This document shows, piece by piece, positions 39,879-46,850 of a stretch of DNA of 48,438 nucleotides; position 1 is the stretch's first letter, and each line of letters opens with the position of its first letter. The DNA comes from a virus. Location: the IMG/VR virus record IMGVR_UViG_3300017987_000135, positions 1-48,438 of that record; one strand, given 5' to 3'. A program made the position numbers and the translations under genes. The notes below the pieces were generated by a model. The model was given only the letters and a program-made list of their open reading frames with translations. It was not told where the DNA came from and did not search any database.

Positions 39879-40289
39879 ATGGTAACCAAGAAGCAGACGA
39901 AGAAGCAGATCGCAGACATCGACGGGATCAAGATCTACAGTGGAGTCCCGTGCCCGGGTGGAGAGACTGCCGGGATCGATTTCGATGCGATCGTGAGGGC
40001 CCTGAAGGTTGGCCACATGGCCGAGTGCAGCGAGAAGCAGGCGAAGGCGCTGGATAACGCTGCCCGCAAGGCCAAGATGAGCCTGAAAATCTGCAAACTC
40101 CCGGGTGGGATGTTCGGCGTGTGGCGCATCCGCAAGCGCGAGACGAAGCCGCGCCGACCGGCGAACGGGAAGATCCGCAGGGCCCGCAAGGCCAGCAAGG
40201 CGAAGCCCGTGGTAAAAGACCCTGGCCCCCCGCCCCCTGGCGTTGCCGACGGGACGGTCGGTGCTGGCGAGCAGACGGTGAAGCTCTAG
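39879..40289 (+). CDS. Basic protein, possible nucleic-acid binding
   Basis: 136 aa; ATG preceded by AAGGAAGG. The N-terminal KKQTKKQIADIDGIKIYSGVPCPGG is followed by a helix-rich part (VRALKVGHMAECSEKQAKALDNAARKAKMS) and a Lys/Arg/Pro tail (RIRKRETKPRRPANGKIRRARKASKAKP). Possibly DNA-binding. Family not recognised. Confidence 0.65.
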   Translation: MVTKKQTKKQIADIDGIKIYSGVPCPGGETAGIDFDAIVRALKVGHMAECSEKQAKALDNAARKAKMSLKICKLPGGMFGVWRIRKRETKPRRPANGKIRRARKASKAKPVVKDPGPPPPGVADGTVGAGEQTVKL

Positions 40290-40292
40290 GCT

Positions 40293-40481
40293 ATGGAGTG
40301 TCCAGTCTGCCATGTGGAATTCAAGCCGCGTTGCCCGATGTGTCACACAGACCCTACGGCGACTTTCGGCAGGGAGGGCGGTCGCAAGAGCAGGCGCACC
40401 CTGACCAGTGAGCAAGCGAAGGCGATGAGAGCCGCGAGAACGGCCAAGGAGGCGCAGGCGAAGCAGCCTACAATCGAATAA
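40293..40481 (+). CDS. Zinc-ribbon protein with basic tail
   Basis: 62 aa. CPVC (3-6) and CPMC (14-17) knuckles are followed by a basic helix (GGRKSRRTLTSEQAKAMRAARTAKEAQAKQ). Starts 3 nt after the preceding stop without a strong ribosome-binding site, so it is probably coupled. Last gene before the terminator. Confidence 0.65.
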   Translation: MECPVCHVEFKPRCPMCHTDPTATFGREGGRKSRRTLTSEQAKAMRAARTAKEAQAKQPTIE

Positions 40482-40483
40482 CT

Positions 40484-40505
40484 CCCGTGGCCCTGTGGCT
40501 ACGGG
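40484..40505 (+). terminator. Upstream hairpin of the convergent terminator
   Basis: CCCGTGGCC-CTGT-GGCTACGGG: 9-bp stem with one G-U pair, directly after the last rightward stop. Followed by CGGAAAAAC. No U-tract, so it may assist the larger hairpin. Confidence 0.5.
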
Positions 40506-40521
40506 CGGAAAAACTGACTCA

Positions 40522-40552
40522 GAGGGGCTTGGACTCGCCATCCAAGCCCCTC
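40522..40552. terminator. Bidirectional terminator between converging operons
   Basis: GAGGGGCTTGGA (40522-40533) pairs perfectly with TCCAAGCCCCTC (40541-40552), loop 7 nt. On the leftward transcript it is followed by a short U-rich stretch (CAGTTTTTCC) 9 nt downstream; on the rightward transcript only by GTTGCGTCT. It separates the rightward operon from the leftward replication operon. Confidence 0.7.
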
Positions 40553-40559
40553 GTTGCGT

Positions 40560-41156
40560 CTAGAACGGCGCTTCCGCAGGGGTGGCCACACTGGTATCCC
40601 ATTGGGCGTTAGCGGCAGCGAGAGCCGCTTCTGCCCGCTTCCAGCGCTTCCCTACGGTACGCCGCAGACTCAAGAGTCCGTCTAGTCCCTCGTCCTTACA
40701 CCGCGTCCGGATGCGATTCATGTGCTCCTCGCCTGCTTTGCACAGGCACGGCAGCGAGGTGTTGTGCTGGCCCGGGCGGTCAGGGAAGACATCGACCTCG
40801 GAGAGCGGCCCGTTCGGGTAGTCGTCGTATGTTGCCCTGAACGACAGCCAACCCTCGTAACACCGGTCGCAGGCTTCCGCCTCGGCTCCGCCCGATGCGT
40901 CCCTCGCCTCCCTGCGCCATTGGAACACCCAGATGCGGATGTCCTTCAGCGTGGGCTTGCTGCGGAACCGCCCTGGCTCCGTGTCCGACTGCCTCGACTT
41001 CCATCGTATCGCCGACGCAATCTCCCCTGGCATGAGGTGGCGTATCTCGCGCTCCAGCTCACCCTCCCAGCCGTCGATCTCGTCCTTGGTCAGCTTCACG
41101 CCGAAGTAGGCTGCGAGGAGTTTCCACCAGCGATCCATCCCGTGTGCTTCCATCAT
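40560..41156 (-). CDS. Protein with CxxC knuckle; possible replication accessory
   Basis: 198 aa; ATG preceded by GGAGG. N-terminal helices (MDRWWKLLAAYFGVKLTKDEIDGWEGELEREIRHLMPGEIASAIRW) precede CDRCYEGW and CLCKAG. N-domain is reminiscent of helicase-loader-type proteins placed after a replisome organiser, but similarity is weak. Last gene of the right-hand leftward operon. Confidence 0.6.
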   Translation of the reverse strand: MMEAHGMDRWWKLLAAYFGVKLTKDEIDGWEGELEREIRHLMPGEIASAIRWKSRQSDTEPGRFRSKPTLKDIRIWVFQWRREARDASGGAEAEACDRCYEGWLSFRATYDDYPNGPLSEVDVFPDRPGQHNTSLPCLCKAGEEHMNRIRTRCKDEGLDGLLSLRRTVGKRWKRAEAALAAANAQWDTSVATPAEAPF

Positions 41157-41168
41157 CGTGGCCTCCTC

Positions 41169-41606
41169 TCAGCCATGGTAGTCCACCCCCACGGCTATCC
41201 ATCCCGGGCGGTCGCGGTACGCCTTCAGGCACGTCCCCTTCCACGCATCCCCTTGAGCAGGGTCGTCCGACCTGTCATCCCACCCATCTGGCGTCAGGAG
41301 CGAGTACGGCACCTTCTCGCGCTCCAGGAGGGAGTCAGTGGTCGTCATGTTGCGCTCAAGGGTCTCAAACTCGCCCGTGAAGTTGAATCCCCGGCGCTCG
41401 TCATCGATGGCCCAGCCGTCCCATCTCCCCCCCGGCCGATACCAATCCCAGTACCCGTCAGGATTCCAGGTAGTCTCCTCGCCGTCCTCGTCGAGGTACG
41501 GCTCAACCTCCAGATCCTCGTCAAACGGGGCCATCAGCTCGGAGAGCCTATCCCTGACCCGGTCCTTCTGGTCCGGCTCGATCAACGCAACCAGCAGGTA
41601 GTGCAT
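41169..41606 (-). CDS. Conserved-type protein with YWDWY-GGRW motif
   Basis: 145 aa. The ATG shares its A with the upstream TGA (TGATG). Central GYWDWYRPGGRWDGWAIDD belongs to a common phage/bacterial family of unknown function whose core reads W.WY.iGGRW.G. N-terminus MHYLLVALIEPDQKDRVRDRLSELM is a typical opening. Substrate unknown. Confidence 0.65.
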   Translation of the reverse strand: MHYLLVALIEPDQKDRVRDRLSELMAPFDEDLEVEPYLDEDGEETTWNPDGYWDWYRPGGRWDGWAIDDERRGFNFTGEFETLERNMTTTDSLLEREKVPYSLLTPDGWDDRSDDPAQGDAWKGTCLKAYRDRPGWIAVGVDYHG

Positions 41607-42328
41607 CAGAACCTCCCCCATTCATCCGACGGGTCTTTCGTGGCCTCGGCGTAGTCGTCAGCCCAACGGTTGTACTTCAGCCAGCGCTCGGGGTCGAGGA
41701 TCTTCCTCTCCTCCCGTTCACACAGCCGTATGTACCCGCCGAGTGCGACAGTTGCAACGTCGGCCGTCATCCCTCGCTTCTTCGCTGCCTTCCACTCGGC
41801 GAACGCCCGAACCTTCCCGATCTTCTTCGGGTATCCAGCCCACCAGGAGGTGAACTCCTCGCTGTAGGCGGGGGCCTCTTTTCTCCCCCTCACACTCCCC
41901 CTCTTATCTTCTTCTTTTTCTTCTTCTTCTTCCTCTTCTTCTTCTTGCAGGGTAGGTACTACCCTTAAAGTACCCTTAGGGTACCCTTTGAGTGAATGTG
42001 CTTTGAGCAATGCAAAAACCCTTCGATGAGGAGCACAAGAGAGCTTCAACTCCCCGTACTGGAACTCGATGAAGGACGGTATTGCCCACAGCTTCCCGTC
42101 GTTGAACGGGATCACTCGGCCCTCGCAGGCTTCGAGGAAGTCCGAGACGAACTCGCCCATGTCGGGAGAGGCGCAGATGCAGAACTGCGCCATCTCCATG
42201 TCCACCTTCCAGACGCCTGCGGCATCGCAGTTGTCCGTGATGTAGACCCACATGAGCTTGTCCACCGGCCGCAGCTTCCGGAACCACGGGTCCGACCACT
42301 TCTCCGTGCAGGTGAAGCGTTTTGCCAT
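41606..42328 (-). CDS. Replisome-organiser/replication-initiation-like protein
   Basis: 240 aa; ATG at 42328 preceded by GGAGG at 7 nt. The N-terminal domain (EKWSDPWFRKLRPVDKLMWVYITDNCDAAGVWKVDMEMAQF...GRVIPFNDGKLWAIPSFIEFQYGEL) is the usual winged-helix N-domain of phage replication initiators (compare Klly.yl..N....G.y..). A tract of 9 Glu (EEEEEEEEE) links it to a C-terminal DnaT/loader-like domain FTSWWAGYPKKIGKVRAFAEWKAAKKRG...RWLKYNRWAD. It probably binds the origin and loads helicase; inferred. Confidence 0.7.
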   Translation of the reverse strand: MAKRFTCTEKWSDPWFRKLRPVDKLMWVYITDNCDAAGVWKVDMEMAQFCICASPDMGEFVSDFLEACEGRVIPFNDGKLWAIPSFIEFQYGELKLSCAPHRRVFALLKAHSLKGYPKGTLRVVPTLQEEEEEEEEEKEEDKRGSVRGRKEAPAYSEEFTSWWAGYPKKIGKVRAFAEWKAAKKRGMTADVATVALGGYIRLCEREERKILDPERWLKYNRWADDYAEATKDPSDEWGRF

Positions 42329-42345
42329 CTTCACACCTCCGGTGG

Positions 42346-42522
42346 TCAATCCCATTCCTCGACGTCCTCGCCGGAAATGAGTCGGTGGATTGCCGAGCAC
42401 AGGTCCACGGTGAGGTCTGACGCTCTGCGGATGCAGTCGCTCGCATCATTCACGTTGGCCTCGCACGGGTCTCGCGTGAGCTTGTCGTGTGCGATCTCCA
42501 TCTGCCTGCCGATACAATCCAC
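42346..42522 (-). CDS. Small Cys-containing protein, start ambiguous (possible frame disruption)
   Basis: 58 aa if started at the GTG at 42522. Sequence DCIGRQMEIAHDKLTRDPCEANVNDASDCIRRASDLTVDLCSAIHRLI clearly looks coding, but no ribosome-binding site precedes it. A strong AGGAGG and ATGATG lie at 42582-42600 in another frame; that frame has good codon use for about 16 codons, then coding use moves to this frame around 42535. Either an indel or a -1 shift joins the two. The next ATG in frame is at 42501. Confidence 0.5.
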   Translation of the reverse strand: MDCIGRQMEIAHDKLTRDPCEANVNDASDCIRRASDLTVDLCSAIHRLISGEDVEEWD

Positions 42523-42598
42523 GTTCTCGTAGACGTCATCAGGTGGTGGAGAGACACCTGTTGTGTCTTCGTCCTGAAGTCCATCATGGCAACCTCCT

Positions 42599-43042
42599 CT
42601 ACCAGGGACCAAGCTCATCTTCATCGGTCTCGGCAGCGGCGCTAGAAGCGTTGCACCCGAAGCGCGGGTCAGGCTTCTTCTCGGCAGGCGCTCGTGTCCC
42701 CTGGCCTTCCTCGCCCTTCTTGGGCCACACCTTCTGGACGCTCCCGCCGTAGCCGACGATGAAGTCGTGGCTAGTGCGCTCACCTCCGTCCTTCGCGTTG
42801 TACTTGCGCTGCTTGTACTCGGCGTTGGCGATGATGACGAGGTCACCCTTGGCGAGGTTGTCGCGGGCGAAGTCGGCCTGCTTACCAAAGCAGATGGCTC
42901 TCACCCATGAGGTTGTTGCCCGGTCTCCGAACCCGGCGCTGACAGCGACGGACAGCTCGCAGATACTCCCGCCGTCGTCGAAGCTCTTGATCTGCGGGTC
43001 GTGCCCGAGCCTCCCTGCAAACGTGCATGAATTGAGTTTCAT
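42599..43042 (-). CDS. ssb: Single-stranded DNA-binding protein
   Basis: 147 aa; ATG preceded by AAGGAAGGAG. OB-fold pattern of bacterial/phage SSB: MKLNSCTFAGRLGHDPQIKSFDDGG, ELSVAVSAGFGDRATTSWVRAICFGKQADFARDNLAKGDLVIIANAEYKQRKYNAKDGGERTSHDFIV. The C-terminal tail is acidic and ends DEDELGPW, like the DDDIPF partner-binding tip. Protects single strands and recruits replication proteins. In the replication operon. Confidence 0.85.
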   Translation of the reverse strand: MKLNSCTFAGRLGHDPQIKSFDDGGSICELSVAVSAGFGDRATTSWVRAICFGKQADFARDNLAKGDLVIIANAEYKQRKYNAKDGGERTSHDFIVGYGGSVQKVWPKKGEEGQGTRAPAEKKPDPRFGCNASSAAAETDEDELGPW

Positions 43043-43072
43043 TGCGCATCTCTCCTTCCTTGTTGTGTTTCC

Positions 43073-43603
43073 CTACCCTTGCCTTTTCAGAGCAGTGAGC
43101 GAGGAGATGTCGTATAGCCTGTCGCACGGGACTCCCCATCTTGGGCCGTTGCCGAAATCCCTCAACTCCTGCTGCACCATTACGTTATGCGTTGTCCACC
43201 CCATGATTGTCCAGCCTTCAGTGTCTCCACCGCCGACAACCACGTAAATATCTGCCCATCGCTGCGGTTCTTCCGGGTTCATGATGGCGTTTCCGTTGTA
43301 CCGCACGCTCCCATCCGGATGCCTTCCGAGCCACAGGATCTCGATCGTGAGCGACAGGACCGCATCCTGCCCGCCGTCTCCACCTCGGTAGATCCCCTCG
43401 TCAAAAGGCAGGCCAAGGTGCCTGCACGTGGCGAACTCGGCCAGGGTTGCCTCGATGTCATTATCCTCCCGGCACACCGATCCGTCCTTGCGCGTGGCGC
43501 TGAATCCCTGGCTTCGCTTGCTCCAGAAGCGCGCCTTACCTAGCGCCTTGACGTATTCGGCCGTCGCTTCCGGTATCCGGTCACATACCTGCGGCATCGA
43601 CAT
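43073..43603 (-). CDS. PD-(D/E)XK-like protein, possibly degenerate
   Basis: 176 aa; ATG preceded by AAAGGG and overlapping the upstream gene by 23 nt. Pattern DIEATLAEFATCRHLGLPFD...YRGGDGGQDAVLSLTIEILWLG...WADIYVVVGGGDTEGWTIMGWTTHNVMV follows phage proteins of the restriction-endonuclease fold (EfA...GGDGG.D...xEVK...ADiyvlV...i.GW). The expected Lys after TIEIL is missing, so catalysis is doubtful. Family assignment tentative. Confidence 0.6.
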   Translation of the reverse strand: MSMPQVCDRIPEATAEYVKALGKARFWSKRSQGFSATRKDGSVCREDNDIEATLAEFATCRHLGLPFDEGIYRGGDGGQDAVLSLTIEILWLGRHPDGSVRYNGNAIMNPEEPQRWADIYVVVGGGDTEGWTIMGWTTHNVMVQQELRDFGNGPRWGVPCDRLYDISSLTALKRQG

Positions 43604-43769
43604 CTCTCTGCCCTTTCCCGAAAAGCGCTAGAAGCCCGCCGAGCGCCATCGCAACGAATAGAAATATCATCACAAGCCACATCAATACTGGCCACACAAA
43701 CATCACAAATAGAAACCTCGCAACGCCTGTCAGTGTGTAGGTCACTGTGCCAGCATCGTCGTCACTCAC
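43581..43769 (-). CDS. Small membrane protein
   Basis: 62 aa starting with GTG overlapping the upstream gene end by 8 nt. Two hydrophobic stretches (GVARFLFVMFVWPVLMWLVMIFLFVAMALGGLLALFG) make one long or two short membrane helices. C-terminus KGQRDVDAAGM overlaps the next gene. Function unknown; holin-like topology possible. Confidence 0.6.
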   Translation of the reverse strand: MSDDDAGTVTYTLTGVARFLFVMFVWPVLMWLVMIFLFVAMALGGLLALFGKGQRDVDAAGM

Positions 43770-44010
43770 CGCTTACCTCCAGCAGCCTGCGGGCTGCGGC
43801 TTCGTGTTTGTCGGAAACGTACATGTCCATAACCGCCTCCGCCACCAACCGGATATCCTCCGGCGAGGGGGCGAGGGGGAGGTCGGTGAACTGCGGACCT
43901 TCGTCTACCGTCGGAACAGGTGCCCTGTTTTGGGCAGCAATGCCTGCTCGCCACCAGAAGTCGGCCACTGCATTCCACTCCTCCTCCGTCACGATCCTGC
44001 GTTCACTCAT
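43762..44010 (-). CDS. Small acidic protein
   Basis: 82 aa; ATG overlaps the end of the upstream 37-aa membrane gene, which carries GGAGG. Helical (ERRIVTEEEWNAVADFWWRAGIAAQ, PSPEDIRLVAEAVMDMYVSDKHEAAARRLLEVSG). Function unknown. Confidence 0.6.
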   Translation of the reverse strand: MSERRIVTEEEWNAVADFWWRAGIAAQNRAPVPTVDEGPQFTDLPLAPSPEDIRLVAEAVMDMYVSDKHEAAARRLLEVSGE

Positions 44011-44116
44011 CGCTCACCTCCTTCGGGCAGTCCGGGTGCGAGGTGGGCCGGTGGTGGTGCACGGCTGCGAACCACATCACGAGCATCAGGCTCGTTAGTA
44101 CTACTGGTACTATCAT
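44003..44116 (-). CDS. 37-aa membrane peptide
   Basis: 37 aa. The ATG shares its A with the upstream TGA (TGATG) and the stop overlaps the following gene start. Hydrophobic helix IVPVVLTSLMLVMWFAAV then HHHRPTSHPDCPKEVSDE. The overlapping longer frame in this region has no coding look. Function unknown. Confidence 0.55.
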   Translation of the reverse strand: MIVPVVLTSLMLVMWFAAVHHHRPTSHPDCPKEVSDE

Positions 44117-44304
44117 CAGTACGCCTCCCCGCGCCGATGGCACTCGGCCCGTTCGATCTCCCAGTCGGCAGGCTCCACATCGTCACGGGCGGAGTCAGGC
44201 GTGTCCTCGTCACTGTCCATCACGCAGTCACACGGCGTTGGGCCGTACGGGGCCTTGGGTGTACCCAGGTATCCTCTGCCTCCGCAGAATCTGCACGTCT
44301 TCAT
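44116..44304 (-). CDS. Zinc-knuckle protein
   Basis: 62 aa; ATG preceded by AAGGAGG. MKTCRFCGGRGYLG has the CxxCxGxG repeat of DnaJ zinc centres, followed by CDCVMDSDED and an acidic helix EPADWEIERAECHRRG. Starts about 20 nt after the tRNA-like element. Function unknown. Confidence 0.65.
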   Translation of the reverse strand: MKTCRFCGGRGYLGTPKAPYGPTPCDCVMDSDEDTPDSARDDVEPADWEIERAECHRRGEAY

Positions 44305-44325
44305 CGTATGCCTCCTTGTTGTTGT

Positions 44326-44394
44326 GCAGGGGAGAGGGGCTCGAACCCTCGACCTGGGCGCTACCCAGCCCATTCCCACTCTGGCATCCCCTGC
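44326..44394 (-). tRNA. tRNA-like element with abnormal anticodon arm
   Basis: On the minus strand: an 8-bp acceptor GCAGGGGA/TCCCCTGC (including G-1:C73 as in tRNA-His), D-like stem CCAG/CTGG or an alternative TGGGC/GCCCA stem, variable AGGTC, T-arm GAGGG-TTCGAGC-CCCTC. Total about 69 nt; the middle is 5-8 nt too short for both a D-arm and a normal 5-bp/7-nt anticodon arm. No encoded CCA (CACA follows). So it is a degenerate, indel-bearing or mimic tRNA. The identity cannot be read from an anticodon. Confidence 0.5.
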
Positions 44395-44550
44395 GGTAAT
44401 AAATGCCCTGGCACCCCATCGCTCACAGCAGGCCGACATGTCTCTCTCGGACCAGTCGGTTCTTCGTGGAAGAAACGGTTACTGTTACTTCTCACCCACT
44501 GTATCGGCCCTTCGCGCTGGTCATGGCGGAGGGATGCCAGGGCAAATTGT
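44395..44550 (-). other. Short non-coding structured region
   Basis: No gene seen over 156 nt between the tRNA-like element and the 52-aa gene. Inverted 13-nt repeats GCCCTGGCACCCC (44405-44417) and GGGATGCCAGGGC (44531-44543) match at 12 of 13 positions and may close one large RNA fold; GACATGTC lies inside. Confidence 0.45.
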
Positions 44551-44709
44551 CTACTTGAACTCGCCGCACGCCCTCGTGGTCGGCCGGATCTCGGGACGTC
44601 CGCCGTCACGCGCCGGGGGGAAGCGGAAGCAGTGGAACTGGTCCGGCTGCGGGTCGGTGTTCTCGAAATACTTGCAGTCCTTGCACGTCTTCCCATCCTT
44701 CGCGAACAT
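44551..44709 (-). CDS. 52-aa cysteine-rich protein
   Basis: 52 aa; ATG preceded by AAAGGAGG. CKDCKYF (9-15), HC and ACGEF form a zinc-ribbon-like set, and the PEIRPTTRACGEF ending is common in small phage proteins of this kind. It is too short for standard ORF limits but has a strong ribosome-binding site and G/C-rich third positions. Function unknown. Confidence 0.65.
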   Translation of the reverse strand: MFAKDGKTCKDCKYFENTDPQPDQFHCFRFPPARDGGRPEIRPTTRACGEFK

Positions 44710-44724
44710 CTCGTCCTCCTTTGG

Positions 44725-45141
44725 TTAGAACTCCTCGGTCTTCCATTCGCCATCCACCTTCTGGATAGCGATGAATCGAAACATCGGAAATAGCTCTGCC
44801 GCTACCTTGATCTTCACTCGCGCATCGTCTCGCCAGAACCCCTTGACCTCATGGAACTCGCAAGAGGCGTCCGTCTTGATTACGAAGAAGTCCGGCGTGT
44901 ACCACGTACGGTCGGCCAACCGGAGCTTGATCGTTTCGAACTTCCAGATCGCAACCTCGCTGCTGCAATCCAGTAGCTGGGAGTACAGGTGCTCCGTCCC
45001 GTTCATGCGGTTCTTCGCATCTGCCTGGATCTTCGCCTGCGGGCACTCGATCAAGGGTGGCACTCGGTGATCCGACAAGGCGAGCTGCTCCTCCACCTGT
45101 CGGCGCATCGCGGGAGGTAGGTCTTCCAGTCTCACTCTCAT
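44725..45141 (-). CDS. PD-(D/E)XK nuclease (DUF1064-like)
   Basis: 138 aa; ATG overlaps the upstream helicase stop (ATGA). Motif YTPDFFVIKTDASCEFHEVKGFWRDDARVKIKVAAELFP contains the conserved Asp of PDF and the Glu-x-Lys of HEVKG. The N-terminal MNGTEHLYSQLLD supplies the first acidic helix. Family is phage structure-specific nucleases; Holliday junction or flap cutting is plausible. Co-translated with the helicase. Confidence 0.7.
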   Translation of the reverse strand: MRVRLEDLPPAMRRQVEEQLALSDHRVPPLIECPQAKIQADAKNRMNGTEHLYSQLLDCSSEVAIWKFETIKLRLADRTWYTPDFFVIKTDASCEFHEVKGFWRDDARVKIKVAAELFPMFRFIAIQKVDGEWKTEEF

Positions 45142-46850
45142 GACTTCATCTCCGGCATGAACATGCTCTCGGGTTTAGTCGTCGAAGTGTTTGCGATCAT
45201 CAGGTGCTTCTCGGCCCTCGTGATGGCCACGTACGCAAGCCGTCGTTCCTCCTCCAGCCTACCCTCTCGGATAGATCCAGACGAGGGCCATCTTCCCTCG
45301 GTAAGGCCGATGACGCAGACGGCAGGCCACTCCAGACCCTTCGCTGCATGGACGGTGCATACGGTGATCCCTTCCGGAGCAGAGGGCATCTTGTCTTGCA
45401 CGCCACGCATGGCGAACACCTCGATCAGCTCTCGGATCTCCGTGATCCCCTCGGTCCACATCAGGTCACCAAGCCACTGGATGGCGTCCTTCACCTCGTG
45501 TATCTCCAGCCTGGAGAGAACCCTCGCCTGGAGCATGTGGTCCTGGATGCTTTCAAGCGTGTCCGGCTGGATTGAGCGGGTACACTGCGAGAGCGAGCAG
45601 CCACGGGCCAGTGCCTCCTTGCGAATCTCTAGGATCGCCTCTGGTGTGAGGCCCTCGTGCTGGGCCACTGCCATAAAGGCCCGGTTGTCTTTCGGGTTGC
45701 AGGCGAGCCTCACGTACCCCATCGCGGCCCGCATCATAGGCATCTTCGTCATCTCGTCGTTGGGCGTGATCCGGTCCACGGTATGGCCAGCCGCAATGAG
45801 CTGTGAAGCGGCCACGTCCAGTTGCCTATGGGTCCGCCCGATGACCGCGATGTCAGTCTCTCTGGCTCCGTCCTCTACCAGCGAGCTTATGAAGTCCACC
45901 ACCCCCGTGATGCCCGCCTGCTCCCCTGCGAAATACGTGAGCCCACCGCTAAGGTGATCGGCAGGCTTAATGGTGACCGGTATCCTGCTCATGTTCCGCT
46001 GGATGAGCGTGTTGGCAGGCTCGGCCACGTTGGCCCCGAACCGGTAGGTGGTCGGGAGGGTGTACCTCTCCGCCGTCTTGGAGAACTCGATGATGTTCTG
46101 CGGGCAAGCGCCACGCCACTCGTAGATCGACTGGTCGATGTCACCGACAGCGAAGATCGTGTCAGGCTCGAAGTCCTCCATGAGGGACCACTGTCCAAGA
46201 TCCGTATCCTGGCACTCGTCTACCAGGAAGTGCCGGTAGTTCTTGCGGATCTCGGGGGCGAGATATTCCATCCCCATGATCTTCCGTGCTTCGTAGATGA
46301 GCGTCTGGTAGGTGAGCACGTTCTGCGACTTCAGGCTTCCGCACAGTGCCCCCCATGCAGGCCCGTAGGTTTCACGCTCGCTGGCGCTGGCGCTCTCACC
46401 GGCTGGATCTACCAGCATCCTCGCCTTGTAGTGCTCCCACCCTGCCTTGTCCGCCCACGACACCCCGCTCCATCCGCCCCGCTTGCTCTTGAGGCCGACG
46501 TCTACGAGGACATCCCACTCCTCCTTCATGGCGGTCCAGTCGTCCAGCACGCCGAGCCAGGACGGCTCCCAGCCCTGCACCTTGCCCCACTGGCGGACGA
46601 TGGACAGGGCGAACGAATGGAACGTACCGATGAAAGCCAGTCCGGCCTTCTCTCCGATCCTTGCCTTGATCTCCCGTGCCGCATGTCGCGTGAATGTGAG
46701 CAGGACGATCTTGGAAGGAGGGACCTCCTCCACCAACTTCAAGAACCGGTGGGTGAGGGTGAGGGTCTTCCCGGACCCTGGTACTGCGGATACCAGAGCC
46801 CGGGCCGACGTTGTGTCTACTGCTGCTTGCTGGTGCTGGTCAAGCTGCAT
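45138..46850 (-). CDS. UvrD/Rep-like superfamily 1 DNA helicase
   Basis: 570 aa; overlaps the upstream ATPase gene by 11 nt. All SF1A motifs are present: Q-motif-like LDQHQQAAV, I AVPGSGKTLTLTHR, Ia LTFTRHAAREIKARI, II FLVDECQDTD, III AVGDIDQSIYEWRGA, V VCTVHAAKGLEWPAVCVIGLTEGRWP, VI EEERRLAYVAITRA. Unwinds DNA 3' to 5' in replication or repair. Slightly shorter than UvrD (about 720 aa), lacking much of the 2B insert. Works with the neighbouring nuclease and SMC-like ATPase. Confidence 0.88.
   Translation of the reverse strand: MQLDQHQQAAVDTTSARALVSAVPGSGKTLTLTHRFLKLVEEVPPSKIVLLTFTRHAAREIKARIGEKAGLAFIGTFHSFALSIVRQWGKVQGWEPSWLGVLDDWTAMKEEWDVLVDVGLKSKRGGWSGVSWADKAGWEHYKARMLVDPAGESASASERETYGPAWGALCGSLKSQNVLTYQTLIYEARKIMGMEYLAPEIRKNYRHFLVDECQDTDLGQWSLMEDFEPDTIFAVGDIDQSIYEWRGACPQNIIEFSKTAERYTLPTTYRFGANVAEPANTLIQRNMSRIPVTIKPADHLSGGLTYFAGEQAGITGVVDFISSLVEDGARETDIAVIGRTHRQLDVAASQLIAAGHTVDRITPNDEMTKMPMMRAAMGYVRLACNPKDNRAFMAVAQHEGLTPEAILEIRKEALARGCSLSQCTRSIQPDTLESIQDHMLQARVLSRLEIHEVKDAIQWLGDLMWTEGITEIRELIEVFAMRGVQDKMPSAPEGITVCTVHAAKGLEWPAVCVIGLTEGRWPSSGSIREGRLEEERRLAYVAITRAEKHLMIANTSTTKPESMFMPEMKS

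Noticed and set aside
44007-44213. 68-codon leftward frame
   Set aside because: Composition Ser/Arg/Pro, no ribosome-binding site; overlaps the better-supported 37-aa membrane peptide and the zinc-knuckle gene.
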